Positions 12,007-26,706 are shown, numbered from the stretch's first letter. The stretch is DNA of 34,772 nt from Sporisorium sorghi (GCA_023212695.1 JALCCG010000227.1:1-34772), one strand, 5' to 3'. Numbers and translations: made by a program. Notes: generated from the sequence alone by a model not told the origin.

Positions 12007-14301
12007 ATGGTCGGCGTCAGGAAATTCTCGGCCTTGGCTGCCGTCTCTGCTGTAGCAGTTACCGGTGCAGCGGCCTCTCTTCAGCCTGCAGAAGCTTCAC
12101 ATCACCACATCCTCTCGCACCGCGGCCTCGCAGAGCGACAGCAACAACCGCCTTCCATGGTCAAGATGCAGAAACGTCTCGCACACACCATCGGCGACGG
12201 TCTCGGCGGACTCATCGGCGGTCTCGGCGCCGATCTTGGTTTCAATGGTACGTTTCTCGACTTGAGCTGTCATGGATGAGGAGGCGGCAGAGACACGCAC
12301 GCCGCTTCGTTGAGATATGGATTCGCTATGCTGCGCCGCTTCCTCCCTCGTCACCTACTCCTTTTCCCCTGAGAGGCCCTCTTTCGCAACGATCCTAACC
12401 TTTCCTTTCCATCACACCTTTCCCGCCTTTCCCCACCCTCTTTCTCTCTCGACTCCCTTCTCTCCATCCCGCTTTCCCTCCTCTTTCCCTCCAAATCCTC
12501 CCATCACGACCCCCCTTTCCCACCCCATCTCTGGCCGCTCGATCTCCTCAAACACCCTCTGGTCCGATCTCGACGCGATCCCTGCTATTTTCCCCCCCTC
12601 AACACGTTTCTGCCGACACCTTAGAGCTCGGCGGGGCAGAGCAGCGTCTGCACGATCTTCGTCGCGGCCTCGTGGGTGACCTTCTCGGTGCTGGTGATTA
12701 TCCTCCTTGCCCCTTTTCTCCCCGCTTCTGCCCCTCGTCCCCTCTCAGATCCCCATCTATGTTCTCGACCATCGACCATCCTTCCCCTTCATTCCCACTC
12801 GCGCTCGATGCTGCTTGTTTGGACCCAGGATCACCTGGCTATGCATCGTCTTCACCAGCAGACCACTGACTCCACCCTCTCTCTCTTTCCCTTGCCATCT
12901 CACATTCTTACAGGCGGGCAAGCACAAGGCGGAGCACCTCCCTCGTCAAGCACCTCTCAGGCCCCGGCTCCTGCTTCGACATCAAGTGCTCCGTCGAACG
13001 ATACGCCTGCTTCTTCCACCAATGCTCCTGCGGCGTCACGGCCAGCGGCATCGTCAAGCCCTGCGCCAGCAAGCAGCCAGCCAGCAACAAACAACAACAA
13101 CAACAGCGGCAGTCACAACAGCAACACCAACAACAACCATCCCAGCTCTTCTTCGTCGAGCAACAACTCTAACAACTCTAACAACAACAACAACAACAAC
13201 AACGCCGCTGGTAAGCACGCGAGTAGTCAAAACAACAACGCTGCCAACAATGGTGGCACGGCGCAACAGCAAGCTGCTGCAGCCTCGGGTGCATCCTCTG
13301 CTGCGCCGACGAGTGCCAACTCGGCTGCGGCCGCCGCGTCTGCCTCGGCATCGGCTGCTGCTGCCAGTGCGCTGTCTGCCGCATCCGCTTCGGGACTGAG
13401 TGGCGATGCTGCGGCGAGTGCTGCTGCGGCGAGCCTGGGCAGGTCTGCTGCCAGCGCGGCTACGTCAGCTGCGACCACGGGTGTGAACCGCGCCGACAGC
13501 AGCAACTCGTCCAGCGGCAGCGATGGCACGACCAAGGTGGTGATGCCGATTGTGGTGATCGCAGCGTCGATTGCGGTGATTGCGGTGGCATGGACGGTGA
13601 TCCGACGCATTCGCAGGCGCAACACCGAGCACTACGATCCACGCATGCAGCCGATCGAGAACAGCTATCACCACCGCAGCATGATGGATCCGCCTCTCGC
13701 CGCTGAGGGTGCCGCCCTGGCTGTGGGAGGAGCAGCCGCTGGCCTGGTGCGCGACCGTTCACGACGCGACAGCTACGAGTCGTTCCACGCCGGCCGGCCC
13801 ATGAGCGCGCTCACCGAGGAGGAGGGCGACTTCTCGGGCGTGCCCCCGCCCATGCAAGAAGTCGCGCCGTACTCTGCCATCGGCGGTGCAGCTGCCTACG
13901 CTGCCCCCTCGAGCCGGCTGCGCAACTACGGCTCCACGCGGGGCGCTGGCAACCTGGAGCAGGACGACGAGTTCCCGCCCGCGCACCGCGTCACGGACAG
14001 CATGTACATCGATACTGGCGCCGGCGCGGCGGGCGGCGCGGTGACGCCGTTCAGCGACGAACACGGCGCATACGACGTCAACTACTACGACGGCTCCTCG
14101 ACCGCGGGCTACAACAACCGCGCCACCCGCGGCATGGACGCGGCGGGTGTGAGCAGCGGCGCTGGCAGACCGTACTCGCCGTATGCGGATGTGCAGAGGA
14201 GCGACACGGGCGACGAGCGCTACTACGACTACGACTACGACCGCGCCTCGTCGTCGCGTCGTGCGGATCCGTTTGCTAACTCGAGTCGCTGGTCCGGTTG
14301 A
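12007..14301 (+). CDS. Ser/Ala/Asn-rich single-span membrane protein
   Basis: Exon 1 is 12007-12247 and the last exon is 12914-14301; joined directly they give 542 residues in frame. The N terminus is a signal peptide (MVGVRKFSALAAVSAVAVTG). Next is a Gly-rich stretch (GLGGLIGGLGADLG), then a long Ser/Ala/Asn-rich, probably O-glycosylated ectodomain. One transmembrane span lies at about residues 289-311, followed by a basic RRIRRR stop-transfer signal and a cytoplasmic tail of about 225 residues rich in Gly, Tyr and Asp. This plan resembles fungal cell-wall stress sensors of the Wsc/Mid2 kind, but no WSC cysteine domain is present, so the sensor role is only inferred. The donor is GTACGT and the final acceptor TTACAG. 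The 666-base gap may contain one more coding exon (12625-12693), which would make 565 residues. Confidence 0.75.
12248..12913 (+). other. Long intron, or two introns with a 69-base exon
   Basis: The donor GTACGT at 12248 and acceptor TTACAG ending at 12913 are in matching phase. A CTGAC branch-like site and a strong pyrimidine tract precede the acceptor. The interior is CT-rich at about 12360-12600. A segment at 12625-12693, preceded by TTAG and followed by GTGATT, has the same phase at both ends and no stop codon. Confidence 0.6.
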
Positions 14302-14647
14302 GCTTGTTAGGAGGTTGGGATGCTGTCACACACACAAACACACACTCTTTTTTTTTTTTTTTTTTTTTTTTTGCTCCGTCTCTCTCTGTCTCTTTGATAC
14401 CACATCTGCTTCCGATCTTTGCTCTGTCTTCGCTTTCTGCTCCCCGTCGACTTTGACTCGGACAAAGTTGGCTTGTTCTCCCATCTTATTGTAATCGCAG
14501 CTCGGAAACCGATCTCAACTCTGCCTCAGCCTGTGCAGCCAGATTGAAGGGCACGTTATGCAAGACGTTGAATGCAGTGGCCACCCAATGCTCGTGATTG
14601 CATTGGCCGGTGAAGATCATAAAAGTACAAACTGGTTTTGAAATCGG
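14302..14647. other. Convergent 3' spacer with 25-base T run
   Basis: The plus-strand Ser-rich membrane protein gene and the minus-strand RFC4 gene end here, 346 bases apart. A run of 25 T lies at 14348-14372, preceded by a short CA-rich stretch. No gene was recognised; this should be 3' untranslated sequence for both neighbours. Confidence 0.6.
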
Positions 14648-15688
14648 CTACACCTGGAACTGCTTCGGATCCATGCTCAGCTTGCACAGCCTCGCCATGA
14701 GACCGCCGAGCTGCACGACCGTCGCCACGCCCTCGAGAATGCGCATATGCGTCCAGCCGATCTCCTTGATAAACTCGAGCTTGGTCGCCTCCGGGATGCC
14801 GTCGAGCGTCTTGACCACACGGAAGAGCGTCGTGACAATGTCGACGGCGGCGTAGCCCTTGGACCAGATCTCGTCGAGCTTGTCCATCGCATCGTCAATC
14901 TCGCCCGCCTTGCACGACAGCAACAATGCGCGAATGAGGAACGGATGCGGCTGGTCGCACACTTTGAAGACGTTGTCCGGGCTGACAAAGCCGAGACCGG
15001 TCCAGGTGGACTGGAGGTTGTTGATGGCCTGACGCATGTCGCCTTCTGTCGTAAAAATGATGGCGGCGAGGCCCTCGTCCGAGTACTCTACTTTTTCCAT
15101 CTCGCAGATCTCGAGGAGGCGCTTGAGGATCTGTTCGTCTCTGACTTTGCCGTAGCGCAGGATGGCGCACCTCGACTGGATCGGCTCGATGATCTTGTTG
15201 CTCTGGTTGCACGCGAAGCAAAAACGGGTGGTGTTCGAGTAGATCTCCATCGTCCTACGCAACGCCTGCTGCGCCGCCGGCGTCATGCTATCCGCCTCGT
15301 CCAAAATGATGATCTTGTGTCTGCCTGGCGGCAATGACACCTTCTTCTGCGCAAACGTCTTGATCTTGTTACGAACCACATCGACACCGCGCTCGTCCGA
15401 GGCGTTGAGCTCGAGCACGCCCTCCTTGTACGCATCGCCGAGCAGCGCCCGCGCGAGACACAGCACCGACGTCGTCTTGCCAATACCAGGCAGGCCCGAG
15501 ATGAGCAGGTGCGGGCAGTTGCCGTCGTTCTGAATGACTTTGAGTCGGTCGATGGTGTCCTTGTTGCCCACCACATCGTCGAGTCGCATGGGGCGGTACT
15601 TTTCCACCCACGGCAGCTCGTAACCTGTAGTGACAGCTGCTGCTGACGAGGCTGCTGGTGCCGCAGACGATGCCGATGGCTGTGTCAT
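14648..15688 (-). CDS. RFC4: Replication factor C subunit (yeast Rfc4, human RFC2)
   Basis: A single exon encodes 346 residues. The start is the Met at 15686-15688; the frame upstream offers only a TTG. After a short Ala/Ser-rich head, the protein has the RFC small-subunit signature LPWVEKYRP, Walker [10 protein letters not shown] (residues 65-73), Walker B with DEAD (130-133), and the SRC arginine-finger motif (172-174). The block from [11 protein letters not shown] through [14 protein letters not shown] fits the yeast Rfc4/human RFC2 branch better than the other small subunits. The C-terminal collar helices are complete. The five-subunit RFC complex uses ATP to load PCNA onto primed DNA during replication and repair in the nucleus. 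The gene is divergent from the Mit1-like remodeller and shares its promoter region. Confidence 0.95.
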   Translation of the reverse strand: MTQPSASSAAPAASSAAAVTTGYELPWVEKYRPMRLDDVVGNKDTIDRLKVIQNDGNCPHLLISGLPGIGKTTSVLCLARALLGDAYKEGVLELNASDERGVDVVRNKIKTFAQKKVSLPPGRHKIIILDEADSMTPAAQQALRRTMEIYSNTTRFCFACNQSNKIIEPIQSRCAILRYGKVRDEQILKRLLEICEMEKVEYSDEGLAAIIFTTEGDMRQAINNLQSTWTGLGFVSPDNVFKVCDQPHPFLIRALLLSCKAGEIDDAMDKLDEIWSKGYAAVDIVTTLFRVVKTLDGIPEATKLEFIKEIGWTHMRILEGVATVVQLGGLMARLCKLSMDPKQFQV

Positions 15689-15962
15689 TGTGTATGAAGA
15701 GGGAGGATTCGCAAGCGGCCAGTCGGATGGTATTCGCAAGTATTATTCGGACGGTGCCGATCCAACGCTCGCTGTCGTTAATGGTCTGTTGCCGTCGAGA
15801 GGAAAAGATTCAGCGAGCTGCGATGTAGGTGTGGTCGATCTGAGAGTTTGAGGTTGTTGTTGTCGGGGAGAAGGCGGCAGATGATGTTGTAAGGCGTGAG
15901 AAGGGCAAGAGAGCATTCGAAAGGTGGAGAAGTCAAAGAGCCACTCTTTACGCACGAAAGAC

Positions 15963-15997
<35 letters not shown>

Positions 15998-18900
15998 TCT
16001 TCCAGCTGAGTCGCGCGTCGCGTCCAAAGTCGAGGAGGCGAAGTGACTGAGCTGCTGTCGGCTCTCCTTTTTTCCAATCCAAATGTGCGATCTTTCTTGG
16101 TGGATTGAGCTCTGTCTCCATCCGCATTTGATTTTTTCTGACTGTCACAGTGCGCGGGACACGGAGACAAGACGTGGCCTTTGCCTGCCAATCTCGTCGC
16201 GCTTTGACCTTTCCTCGTCATGATCCTTGCTTCCATCCCACCATCCACCATCCGCCATCCGCCATCCACCGTCCACTAAAAAAACTAGGCATTCGCGCAC
16301 CGGCCGCACAGTGCACAACAAGTTTGATCGACATCCGCCATTCCAGCCTAGCGACGAGCAACATCACATACCCTCAAGTGAGCCATTCACTTCCCGCTAC
16401 ATCCTCAACACTTCGATATGCCGTCGACCTCTCGCGCCGCGCGCAACAAGAAGGACGTGGACGACATTGACCTCTCCTTCCTGAACGAAGATGAGGACAT
16501 TCTCGCCCTCAATCGCAGCAGAGCAGCCAGCAAGGGCAAAGCCGCAGCAGTTGAGAGCACTCCGCGTAGCTCTCAAAGATCGACGACCAGATCAACATCC
16601 GCCGCCGCGCCCAGCTCATCCCGTGCGAGCGTCTCCACTGCACGACGAGATGGACGCAATCAGGCCCCCGCAGCTCCTCGACGCAGTTCACGACGCGACC
16701 CGTTTATCGTCCAAGACGACGAAGAACAAAACGACGACGACGAAGATGAAGAAGAGGACGCCATCAGCGATGAAGTCGACATCGACGACATCATTGCCTC
16801 TATGAACGGTGCCGGATCGCGCGCGTCGAGCTCAAGGGCAAAGCAGCCTCCCACCAAGAAGAGGCCCGCCGCTACCGCGTCTACACGTTCTACTCGAAGG
16901 TCCGCAACTTCCACCTCGACCAGCACACGCCGAGCACCCCCGCGCACGCGCTTTGCCCCGCTCATGCACGACTCAGATGCCGCCACCGACGATCAAGACG
17001 TCAGCGATCCAAACAGCGACGATCTGCAGCAGGAGCTCCACGACACGGACGATGACGACTCAGATGCCGCTGCCCCTGTGCGACGCTCCACGCGTCGAGC
17101 TCAGTCCAAGGGCGCTGCACGTGGCTCGCGCTCGTCCCGTCGCGGCGGTGCGCCTCCCTCTCGCGCAGCCAAGACCCGGCGCACCCTGCTGTTGGACGAC
17201 GACGAAGCCTCCTCTGACAACAACGACGACGATTCGGATGACGTGGTGGAGCCAGAGGAAGAGGAAGAGGACGACGAGGACGAGGACGATGAGGACGAGC
17301 TCGAGAGCTCAGACGGAGAGTACGGCGCTCGTACCAAACGAAAGAAACCTTTCAAGGCCACAAGGGCATCCAAGAAGCGCCAACGTCTCAGCCGAGCCAC
17401 CTCCAAGCCGCGCGCAAAACCTCGTCGCAAGGCGGCCAAGCCGGTCAAACGCACGCGCTTCGCTCCGGTGCGCGAGCCAAAGATGCGCTTCGCCTTGCAA
17501 GGAGAGCTTCCAGAACCCATTCTTGGCTCGCCGCTACTCACAGAGGTGCCTGTCATCACGATCGATGAGAACGCCCTGCCTGGTGATCTCGACAGCATTC
17601 CCTTCCTCGACGATATCGAGCCTACGTACAGCCCCTCGGAACATTCCAGCGAGGAGGAGCAGGCGGGCAGCGACGACGATGACTCAGTCCAAGTCGTCTC
17701 CAATGCCGGCTCGGGCGACGAGTCCGAGGACATCAACCCTTACAAGGAACCCGACGCGGCCATCGACAAGCACTGGCCTGGATGCAAGCGCTGCACCGAC
17801 GGCCCGGCCCTCCCGCTCTACAACAAGGCACTCTCGCAGCTCAAGCGTGCCCAGAAGCGCGAGGCCAACAAGCTGCGCGACAAGTCGCCCGAGCGCACCG
17901 ACTCGCGCGGTCGTCAGCGCAAGGCGCTCATCGATGATACGTGGGGTAAGCAGACTCCCGTGCAAGCCGCCGAGGAATGGCTCGAGGTGCTCGAGGATCG
18001 TGGAGGCTGGTTCGAGTGCAAGACCTGCTCCGTCTCCTGGCACTGGGGCTGTCTGTCGCAAGACACGCAGAAGGCCATCCTTGTCGGCATCAACAGGGAG
18101 GCTGCCAGGCGTCACCGAACCGTCTTTGGCGAGAACGCACCCGCTCCTTCTCCAGTGCGCTGGATCGACGTCGATGACGTCGTCGACACGGACTCGTGCC
18201 CGGACTGCGCCGGTTACGCCTCGTACTGCACCATCTGCAAGGCCAACGTGCATGGTGTCCGTTCCGCCGAGGAGCAACTCGGTTTCTCGAACGAGATGCT
18301 CGAGCAATACCCAGAGCCGCCCGCCGACCTGGTAGCGTCCAAGCTGTTCCGCTGCAAGCGCTGCTCTCGCGCGACCCACTACGAGTGCCTTGCCGACACG
18401 CAGACCGACGGCGACAACTCCCTCGAACAAGTCGCCAAGTCGGTGCAAGAAGCGGGTTGGCTCTGCAAGGACTGCCATCGCTGGCCCGCGGTCGACAAAA
18501 TCATCGCCTGGCGCCAGCTGGATCGTCGCCTTTGGAACGACGAAGAGGCCAAGTGCGCCGAGTACGCGACGCTCTCACCGCGAGAGAACTTGCCACGCGA
18601 GTACCTCGTCAAGTTCAAGGGCAGGTCATTCCGCGACACGGAGTGGGTGCCGCACGACTGGCTTCGCATCGTCCACCAACCTTTGCTCAGCTTCTTCCTG
18701 GCCAAGGGAAGCCGTCTCGAGCTCGAGCCCGCCGAGCTGATCGAGTCCGCCTCGGCCCTCACTACGGCGCGCAAAAACCGCGCATCCCTTGCCCTAGGCG
18801 GTGGTCGTGCACTGCCACCCACACCCATCCAGACCAGGGCGAAATCCGTCAAGAAGACGCTCATGGTGGACGAGACGGGCGAGGTCGACGTTGGCCCGCC

Positions 18901-21900
18901 AGGTCCCACACCCGATGCTCAGCGCCGCATCCCCAAGCCCTGGATGACGCCGGACCGCATCTTGGCCGTCAAATACTTCTCCTCGATCAACAAGAACGAC
19001 GACGACACGGAGGAGATCGGCGGAGCACAAGTCGACTCGGACACGGTCCCGCTCGACAAGCTCGAGCCTTCGGACCACCTTCGTAGCTGGGCGCACGTGG
19101 CCAAGGTTCTGATCAAGTGGCAGGACCAGCCATACGAGGGCTCGACCTGGGAGGACCCTCCCACGCGACGCAAGCAGTCCGACATCTTCTACGAGACGCA
19201 GGAGGCGTATCGATCGTTCTTGATGGCGCAGAAGGTTACGTTCCCGGCGCTGACCGCCAGCGAGAAGCGCAGCAAACGCGAGCGCCGCCTTGCCAAATCC
19301 GGCACACGCTTCCGCGCGCTCGACGACCAGCCGCACTGCATCGAGGGCGGCGATCTCATCGATTTCCAGCTCGAGGGTGTCAACTGGCTCCGCTACGGCT
19401 GGTACAACGAGAAGCCCGGCATCCTCGCCGACGAGATGGGTCTCGGAAAGACCGTCCAGATCATCACCTTCCTGGCTTCCATCTGGAAGGAAGGCAGAGC
19501 CGGCCCTTTCCTCGTGGTGGTGCCCAACTCGACGCTGCCCAACTGGATGCGAGAATTCGAGAAATGGATGCCACAGTTCCGCGTCGTGCCGTACTGGGGC
19601 GAAGGCGAGGCACGAGACATGATCTCCAGGTACGAGTTCTTCCACTCGAAAAAGACGCTCGAGAAGAAGGCTGAAGCCATCCGACCCATCAAGTTCCACG
19701 TCGTGGTCGCCTCGGACACTTCGGTGCGAATCGACTCGCTGCCGCTGCGCAAGGTGGAGCACTGGGACGTGGTCATCGTTGACGAGGGCCAGAACCTCAA
19801 GTCCGGCTCATCGGTGCTCATGAAGCGCCTCAACGAGATGCAAGCCGACCATCGCATCATCATGACCGGCACGCCGCTCAACAACAACGTCACGGAGCTC
19901 TTCAACCTGCTCAACTGGCTCGAGCCTGGAGGACAGTGGAAGGACGTCAAGGCGCTCGAGTCCGAGTACAGCGTGCTCAAGCCCGAGGTGATCGAGGAGC
20001 TGCAGAAGCGTCTCAAGCCTTACTTCCTGCGTCGTCTCAAGAAGGAGGTGCTCGATTTGCCGCCCAAGATTGAGCTCATCGTTCCCACCTCGCTGCGTCC
20101 AATCCAGAAGCGAATCTACCGCTCCATTCTCGAGTCGAACATCGAGGACATCCAGGCCCTCGCCGCGTCGCGCGAGACGGGCGCCAAGAAGGGCAAAAAG
20201 TCGACCATCACGAACCTCAACAACACGCTTATGCAGCTGCGCAAATGCATTCAGCATCCGTACCTTATTGCGCCCGACCTCGAGACGCGCGAGGGCGAGG
20301 CCAACTACGAGGCGACGTGGGAGCACCAGCGACTCATCGACGCGAGTGCCAAGCTGTCGCTGCTGCAGCGTCTGCTGCCCAAGCTCAAAGCTGAAGGCCA
20401 CCGCGTGTTGCTCTTCTCGCAGTTCGTCATCAACTTGGATATCGTCGAGGTGTTCCTCCGCGGTGAAGGCTACAAATACCTGCGACTCGACGGTGCTATC
20501 GGTCAGAAGCAGCGCCAAAAGGGCATCGACGCCTTCAACGCGCCCGACTCGCCGTACTTCATCTACATGATCAGTACGCGCGCGGGAGGTGTCGGCATCA
20601 ACCTGGCCACGGCGGATACGGTCATCATCATGGACCCGGACTTCAATCCGCACGTCGACATGCAGGCGATCGCTCGAGCGCATCGAATCGGGCAAAACAA
20701 GAAGCTGCTCGTCTTCACGCTCATGTGCAAGGCGACAGCGGAAGAGAGAATCATCGAAGGCGCCAAGCGCAAGATGATGCTCGACCACCTCATCGTCCAA
20801 AACCTCGATAAGGAAGACGAGAGGCCAGTCGAGCTCGAGTCGATCCTCAAGTTCGGTGCACAGGCGTTGTTTGCCGAGGGCGGCACGGAAGAGTCCGAGC
20901 GCGATATCCGGTACACGGATGAAGACCTTGACTCGCTTTTGCGTCGTCGCGAGGATGCGGCCGACGACGATGACAAGATGCTGGACGACGACGACACTGC
21001 CAATGCCAATGGAGACCCGAAGGCTACATTTTCGTACGCCCGAGTGTGGGAGGCCGACCAGACTGCAGCAGCAGACGCTGCCGGGGTGGCACCGACGACG
21101 GTGGTGGACGACGACTTCTGGGCGGACCTGCTGCACAAGCATCGCGAAGACGCCGCCAAGCGTGCCGAAGAGCTGCACGAAAAGGAAGTGCAGGAAAAAC
21201 GTGCGTCCAGACGCGATCGAATCAAGGCCATGCTGCAGGACGACGAGGCGGCCGAGGCTACGCCCGTGCCCGTGCCAGTCAAGCGAGGGCCTGGACGACC
21301 CAGAAAGGTGCAAAAGCCGGTCGTCGACGAAGATTTCAAGGTGCCCGATGGAGAAAGCGATAGCGATGACCACGAGCTGATCGATGCTGTGCAGGAAGAG
21401 GACGAGTTGCTCCCTGCCGTGCAGGCTTTGCGACAGCGACAGATCAAGTCGCGCAATGCCGCCATTGCCGCTGCTGCTGCTGCTGCTGCCGCCGCCGTTG
21501 CTGCAACCAAAGCTGGCGCTGTCGCCCCCGGCTCGTCGACTTCGGTTCCATCGAATCCGACTGCGCTGTACGCTGCTCCCACCGCAGCTGCAAGTGGCTC
21601 TTCAGCAGCAGCGGCTGCTGTTGCGAAGAAGCAAAAAGGTCGAGCCGCGGTGCCTCGAACTTCGGCTGCTCCTTCATCCTCAACAGCAGCAAGCAAGAAG
21701 AGCAAGCCGTCGCCGCCTGGCCTTGCATCGCTGCAACGCGACTTGATTGCCGAGCACCGCTTGCCACGCCCCTTGCCGCTGAGTGACGTCGACCTTTCGT
21801 CGCCGATCACGACGGTCCGACCGGGCCACTTGGCGGCGATGCGCAGGGTCTTGCTCTCGCTCTTGCCCGACAGCGACTTTGCGCTCGAAGTGGCGACGAG

Positions 21901-24900
21901 GGCGCTCAGCAATGCAACTCCGGATCTCTCTCCTCCACACATGCGCTTTCAGCTCACCGAGACGCACATCAATTACTACATGGAGTCATTCAACGTACCG
22001 CGAGCGCTCTTTGACGCGGCCTTCAGCTGCATCTCGGAGGACAACATTCCAGCAGAGATTCTCGCGATGCCGCACGGTGGTGCAACTGCCCTCGACTGGC
22101 GCAAGATCAAGGAGCTGCTGCTGCGCACGGCTACGTACATGGTGTTGACGTTGCGTCAACCCAAGACTCAGCCGCCTTGGACGGCTGCGATCGCGGAATG
22201 GAACAAGGCAAACGCTGGAAAGCCGCCGCCGACGGTGATCAATATGGCTGACTCCCCGCCTGCAAGCGCAACGTCGCTTCCAACACCGGCTCCCGCGACT
22301 GCGGGCGCCGCGGTGGATGTTCTCAGAGATCGATCTCGATGCGACGCCTGGCTGGCTGCGGTCGCTGCGCGTGGTGACACCGAGCTTACCAAAATTGCAC
22401 AGCTCGTCTCGTCCAATCCCTCGTCGACGCCGTCGCCCAATTTGATGTTGATGGTGCAGAGTTACATGGACGGAAATGGAATCAAGCCAGCATACGGTCC
22501 CTCGAAGCTGTCTATTCGAGCCGGCATGAGGGCGGAGGTGTTTGTCGATCCGGACGTCATGGGTCCGCCAGCGATCACGCCGTCGAGCAACAATGCTGCC
22601 GCTGCTTCGCCTGCACCGTCCGCGTCGACGCCATCGGGCTCGCAGTCTCGCCCCAACCGTGTGGCTGCTGCGCTGTCGCGTCTGTCAGCTTTCTCTGGCG
22701 GAAGCCCCAGGGGCATCGATGTGACGAAAAAGGCTTTCAGCAAATTCAACGTCGACGTCGCAGTCAACTATCGCAAGCCGCGCATCAAGTCTTCGCGAAG
22801 CAGCGTCGGCGGGTCGCCGCGTTCGTCCATGGGCCCATCACCGTCTCCCTCGCTGCACGGCCTTGCAGGCGACGCTTTCCCACCAATGGGCACGCTCGAC
22901 GGCGGCGCCGGCGGCGCCGGCGGCGATGGCTACGAAGACGACGGCTCGACATTTGTCATTTCGGACCAGACGTGCATCATCTGCGGCGGCGCGTTCCACT
23001 ATCTCAACCGATGCCCGGAGATGACGGACGTCACAAGGGCTTCTGCGCGCTGGTTCCAGCTGTGCGAACAGCTGCGCATCCTCACGACTCGGGGAAGGAC
23101 TGACGGCGATTCTGACGTGGCGACGATCAAGACGACGATCAAGGTGATGGCGCGCAAGCTGAACGGGTTGCGTGCGGAGAAAGGGCAGGGACCGCTGGTG
23201 CCTCCTTTTGCGTGAGTTGGGCGGAGGTGTTGCAATCTGATTTCTGGGTTTCACGGAAAAGAGTGTGAGGCATGCGGTGTGTGTGATGAGATGGGAGATG
23301 GCAATTGCTGTGTTTGAAGAACTAGCCGTGAGAAGAGGCCCATTTGACGAGCGACGAGCTGATGGCGATAGGGCGCAGTCGATCCTTGACAGCGCTGACG
23401 ATGGTATTTGGGCTCAACACGCACCGTACCTTCCAAAACTCCTTCCTAATCGTCGCCTGATTGCTCCTTCCCGTCTGACCGCTCGCCGCGGCCGCCGACG
23501 GCTTCGCGACCGGATTCGCGATCGCCAAGCTCGCCACGCTGTTCTCGGGCAGCACGAGCTCCAGCCCCAACAGCGCATGAAACGCCATGAGCGCGATCTT
23601 GCGATCCGCATAAAACGGCGTCGCCACCGCGGACCCGCTCAGCCCACCGCTGGAAGGATCGGCGGAGGCGGCGTGGCGCTCGCGCGCATCGCGCGCCGCG
23701 AAGCGCACGAGCTCGTCGAAGCACATTTCGAAGTTGAACACGGGCCGGTCGCGTGTTTGGAGGTGCTTGATTGCGATCAGGAGCGCGATTTCGGGCTCGG
23801 TCAGGTCGCGCAGCACGTGTGTTAGGCCTTCGCCCATCTCGGCGGATGCGGTGTCGAGCAGCGTTGCGGCGTCGAGCCATGGGTCCAGGAGGGACAGCTT
23901 GCAGAGCGTCGGGGTGACGATGCGGTACGCCATGCGCACGTCGTTGCTGAGCTCGTGGACGCTGCGCAGCACGTCGCGGACCGAGGGGTGGGCGAGCAGT
24001 GCAGCGACTTCTCGCTGCCACGCCTCTGCGAACGCCTGCTTGTGCGCCTCCGCTACCCCCGCCACCGACGCCGCGTCCACCACCGACAGCGCGTTGCGCA
24101 CGATCCGCTCCAACACCTCGCACGACCGCGGCGGCCTCACATGCAGAATGCGGTGCGAAAACCGACTCTTAACCCGCTTCTCCAACAAATCCACCGTATC
24201 CACCCGACTCGTCACCCCGACCACCGCCAACCCCGCCGCGTAAGACGCAGCCTGCACAGCGTCGAGCAGACAGTACAGCATCGCCTGCCGCGGGCGCGCC
24301 GTAAAGAGGTCAAAGTCGTCGAGTGTGATGATGAGCGGTTTTTTCGCCGAGGAGGAGGTGGTGGTGGTGGGTTGGGAGAGGAGCGCGATGATGTTGGCGA
24401 TGATATTGTTGAGCGATGAGAGGATAGCTGCGCTTAGTTCGTCGTGGATCTCGGCTTGTTCGTCGGCGGTGGGTGGGGCAGCGTGGGCGGTGGCTTGGTC
24501 GTGATCCGAGTCGTCTGCATCGCCGCCGAACACATGGTCCGCTGCCGCCGCTGCATTCGGTACAGGCGTGTCGGCCTCGTCGTCATCGAGCGCGGGACCA
24601 TCCATGGCGTCACCGACGTCGTCCTCCGTAAACGCGCCTTGCAAGATGAGCTGCTGCGCCATCTCCTTCATCGCGGCGCGGTCGTTGATCTGCACCGTGC
24701 CCGCCAGGTGCACGTGATAGTACGGCCTGCTCCCCGCGTTGACGGTGTTGCATATCGAGTCGAGCACCGAGTCGACGAGCAGCGACTTGCCCGCACCCGC
24801 TGCGCCGATGAGCAGACAGCTGTTGCTCTCGTGCGCGGTGACCGTGGCGTGCAGCATGCTGTGCAGCGTGTGCCATTCGTCCTCGAGCCCGACGCATGCG

Positions 24901-26667
24901 GAGGCTTGGAGGCGGGTCGAGTGTGATGCGTTGAGAAGTGCGGGCAGTGGAGGGTCGGTGAACACGGAGGCATCGTCGTCCTCAGGCGCGGAAGGGAGTG
25001 TGGATGTCGAGGCTATTGGCGGGGACGGGTCGGTGGGGATGGGTGGGAGGCGGCCGACGAGCGTGTTGAGGCAGTGCTGCTTTTGGAGTGGTAGGAGAGG
25101 TTCTAGGATTTCCAAGGGAAGTTGACGCAGATCGCTTGAAGAAGGTGTTGAGATGTTGGCGCGTTTGCGTGCTGGTTGTGTGGTCTCGACGGCGCTGTCG
25201 GCTGAGGGTTCGATTTCAATCTGATCGTCGTCTGTGGCCGAGACGGATGGGGAGTCGGTGGCTTTCCGCTTGGATCTAGTCATGGTCGTTGTCGGATCGG
25301 TGCTGGAGAAGCAAGCTCCAGAGATGGCTACGATGGTGATGATCGTCGACATGTAATGGCAAGGCGTCCTTGCGACTCAGCGCTTTCTTCCAAGCAAGGG
25401 CATTTTTTAAAATTGTTACGCCGCTCAAGCTAGCAATGCAAAGACGGGCGAAAATCCACTCAACGCTTTCTCCGCTGCAACCAAGCATCTCGAGGGTTCA
25501 TCACCTGAAACCCACGTTTCGCTGCAACATGGCCGGTCAAGTAGAGCGACCATTCTGCAGATCCCTTAATCGGAAACTGATCTCCAAAGCAGACGAAGAT
25601 TTCGAGGGACAGACGCGCCCGCTCTGCTGTCAACCTCCGCGCGAGCTGCACGGCCCGAAGCCAAGGTCCACTCTGCAAACCCATGAAAAGCAAAAGAAGC
25701 AACGACGGCTGGTCACCTTTGGAACCCATCTTTCCCCCACGTCGATCGACTTCGAAGCCAGCCCGCCAGACGCTCAGACCGTCTTGTTCTGCTGCACGCC
25801 CACAGTTTGCCACCCACCTCGCCACTCACGGTGTGGGTTGAGAGCTTCGGCCCGAGGCTGTCGACTCTGGGCAAAGCTTCCGACCAGGAACGACGGCCTT
25901 CCAGCTTCGGATTGCCGAGCGATAGCGTGAGAGCGTGGCGGTACAGTCTTGGACAGCCTCGACCCTAGAGAAATGCGGAAGCAGAGAGCGGGGGGTAATC
26001 TCCAGAAAGAACAACACTGGAACAGCGATGTCTCAGACAGGAATGAAAAACAGAAAAATAGAGAGCCAAAAAGGGTTCAAGGCGTGACAGCACAGCTCAG
26101 CGAGGCGTGGTCCGATGCACAGCTTTGTTTGCTCAGGCGAAACGCGCAAAAAAAAAAAATAATAAATAAATAAAAATGTTTTACCCACGCCTGCCATCTT
26201 GCTCTCATCACAAAAGAAGGAGGGAGACAGGAGAGTGTAGCAAGCTGAGGCGCAAGGGTGATTCACCAGCTCGCCATAAAATTCGGCCATCACAGACAGA
26301 CAGACAGACGATGCGCTCAGCTCAACGCAGGTAGCATCGCTCACATTCCAAAATGTTCTAGTGTTGTTCTCGCTACATAAAATTAGGCGAGAAGCCAGAG
26401 CCACAACGGACCAAGTGCAGGCTCAGCTCAGCACTTCAAGTCACACCACGACAACAGCGAACGAACAACCATAGCAAAAGCAGGCGACAGGAGGTTCCGC
26501 ATGGCGAACAAAGCGGCGGGGCGTGGCGCAGCGACGCCAATTCGAGGGCTCAGATCTCGCCCAAGACCATGACAACAGCCAGCAGCAAGGCTTTTGCGAT
26601 CTGCACGAGCGCGGCGTTTGCGCACCTTTTGACCAGTGCAGGTGCAGGAACTGAGGGGGAAAAAAAG

Positions 26668-26706
<39 letters not shown>
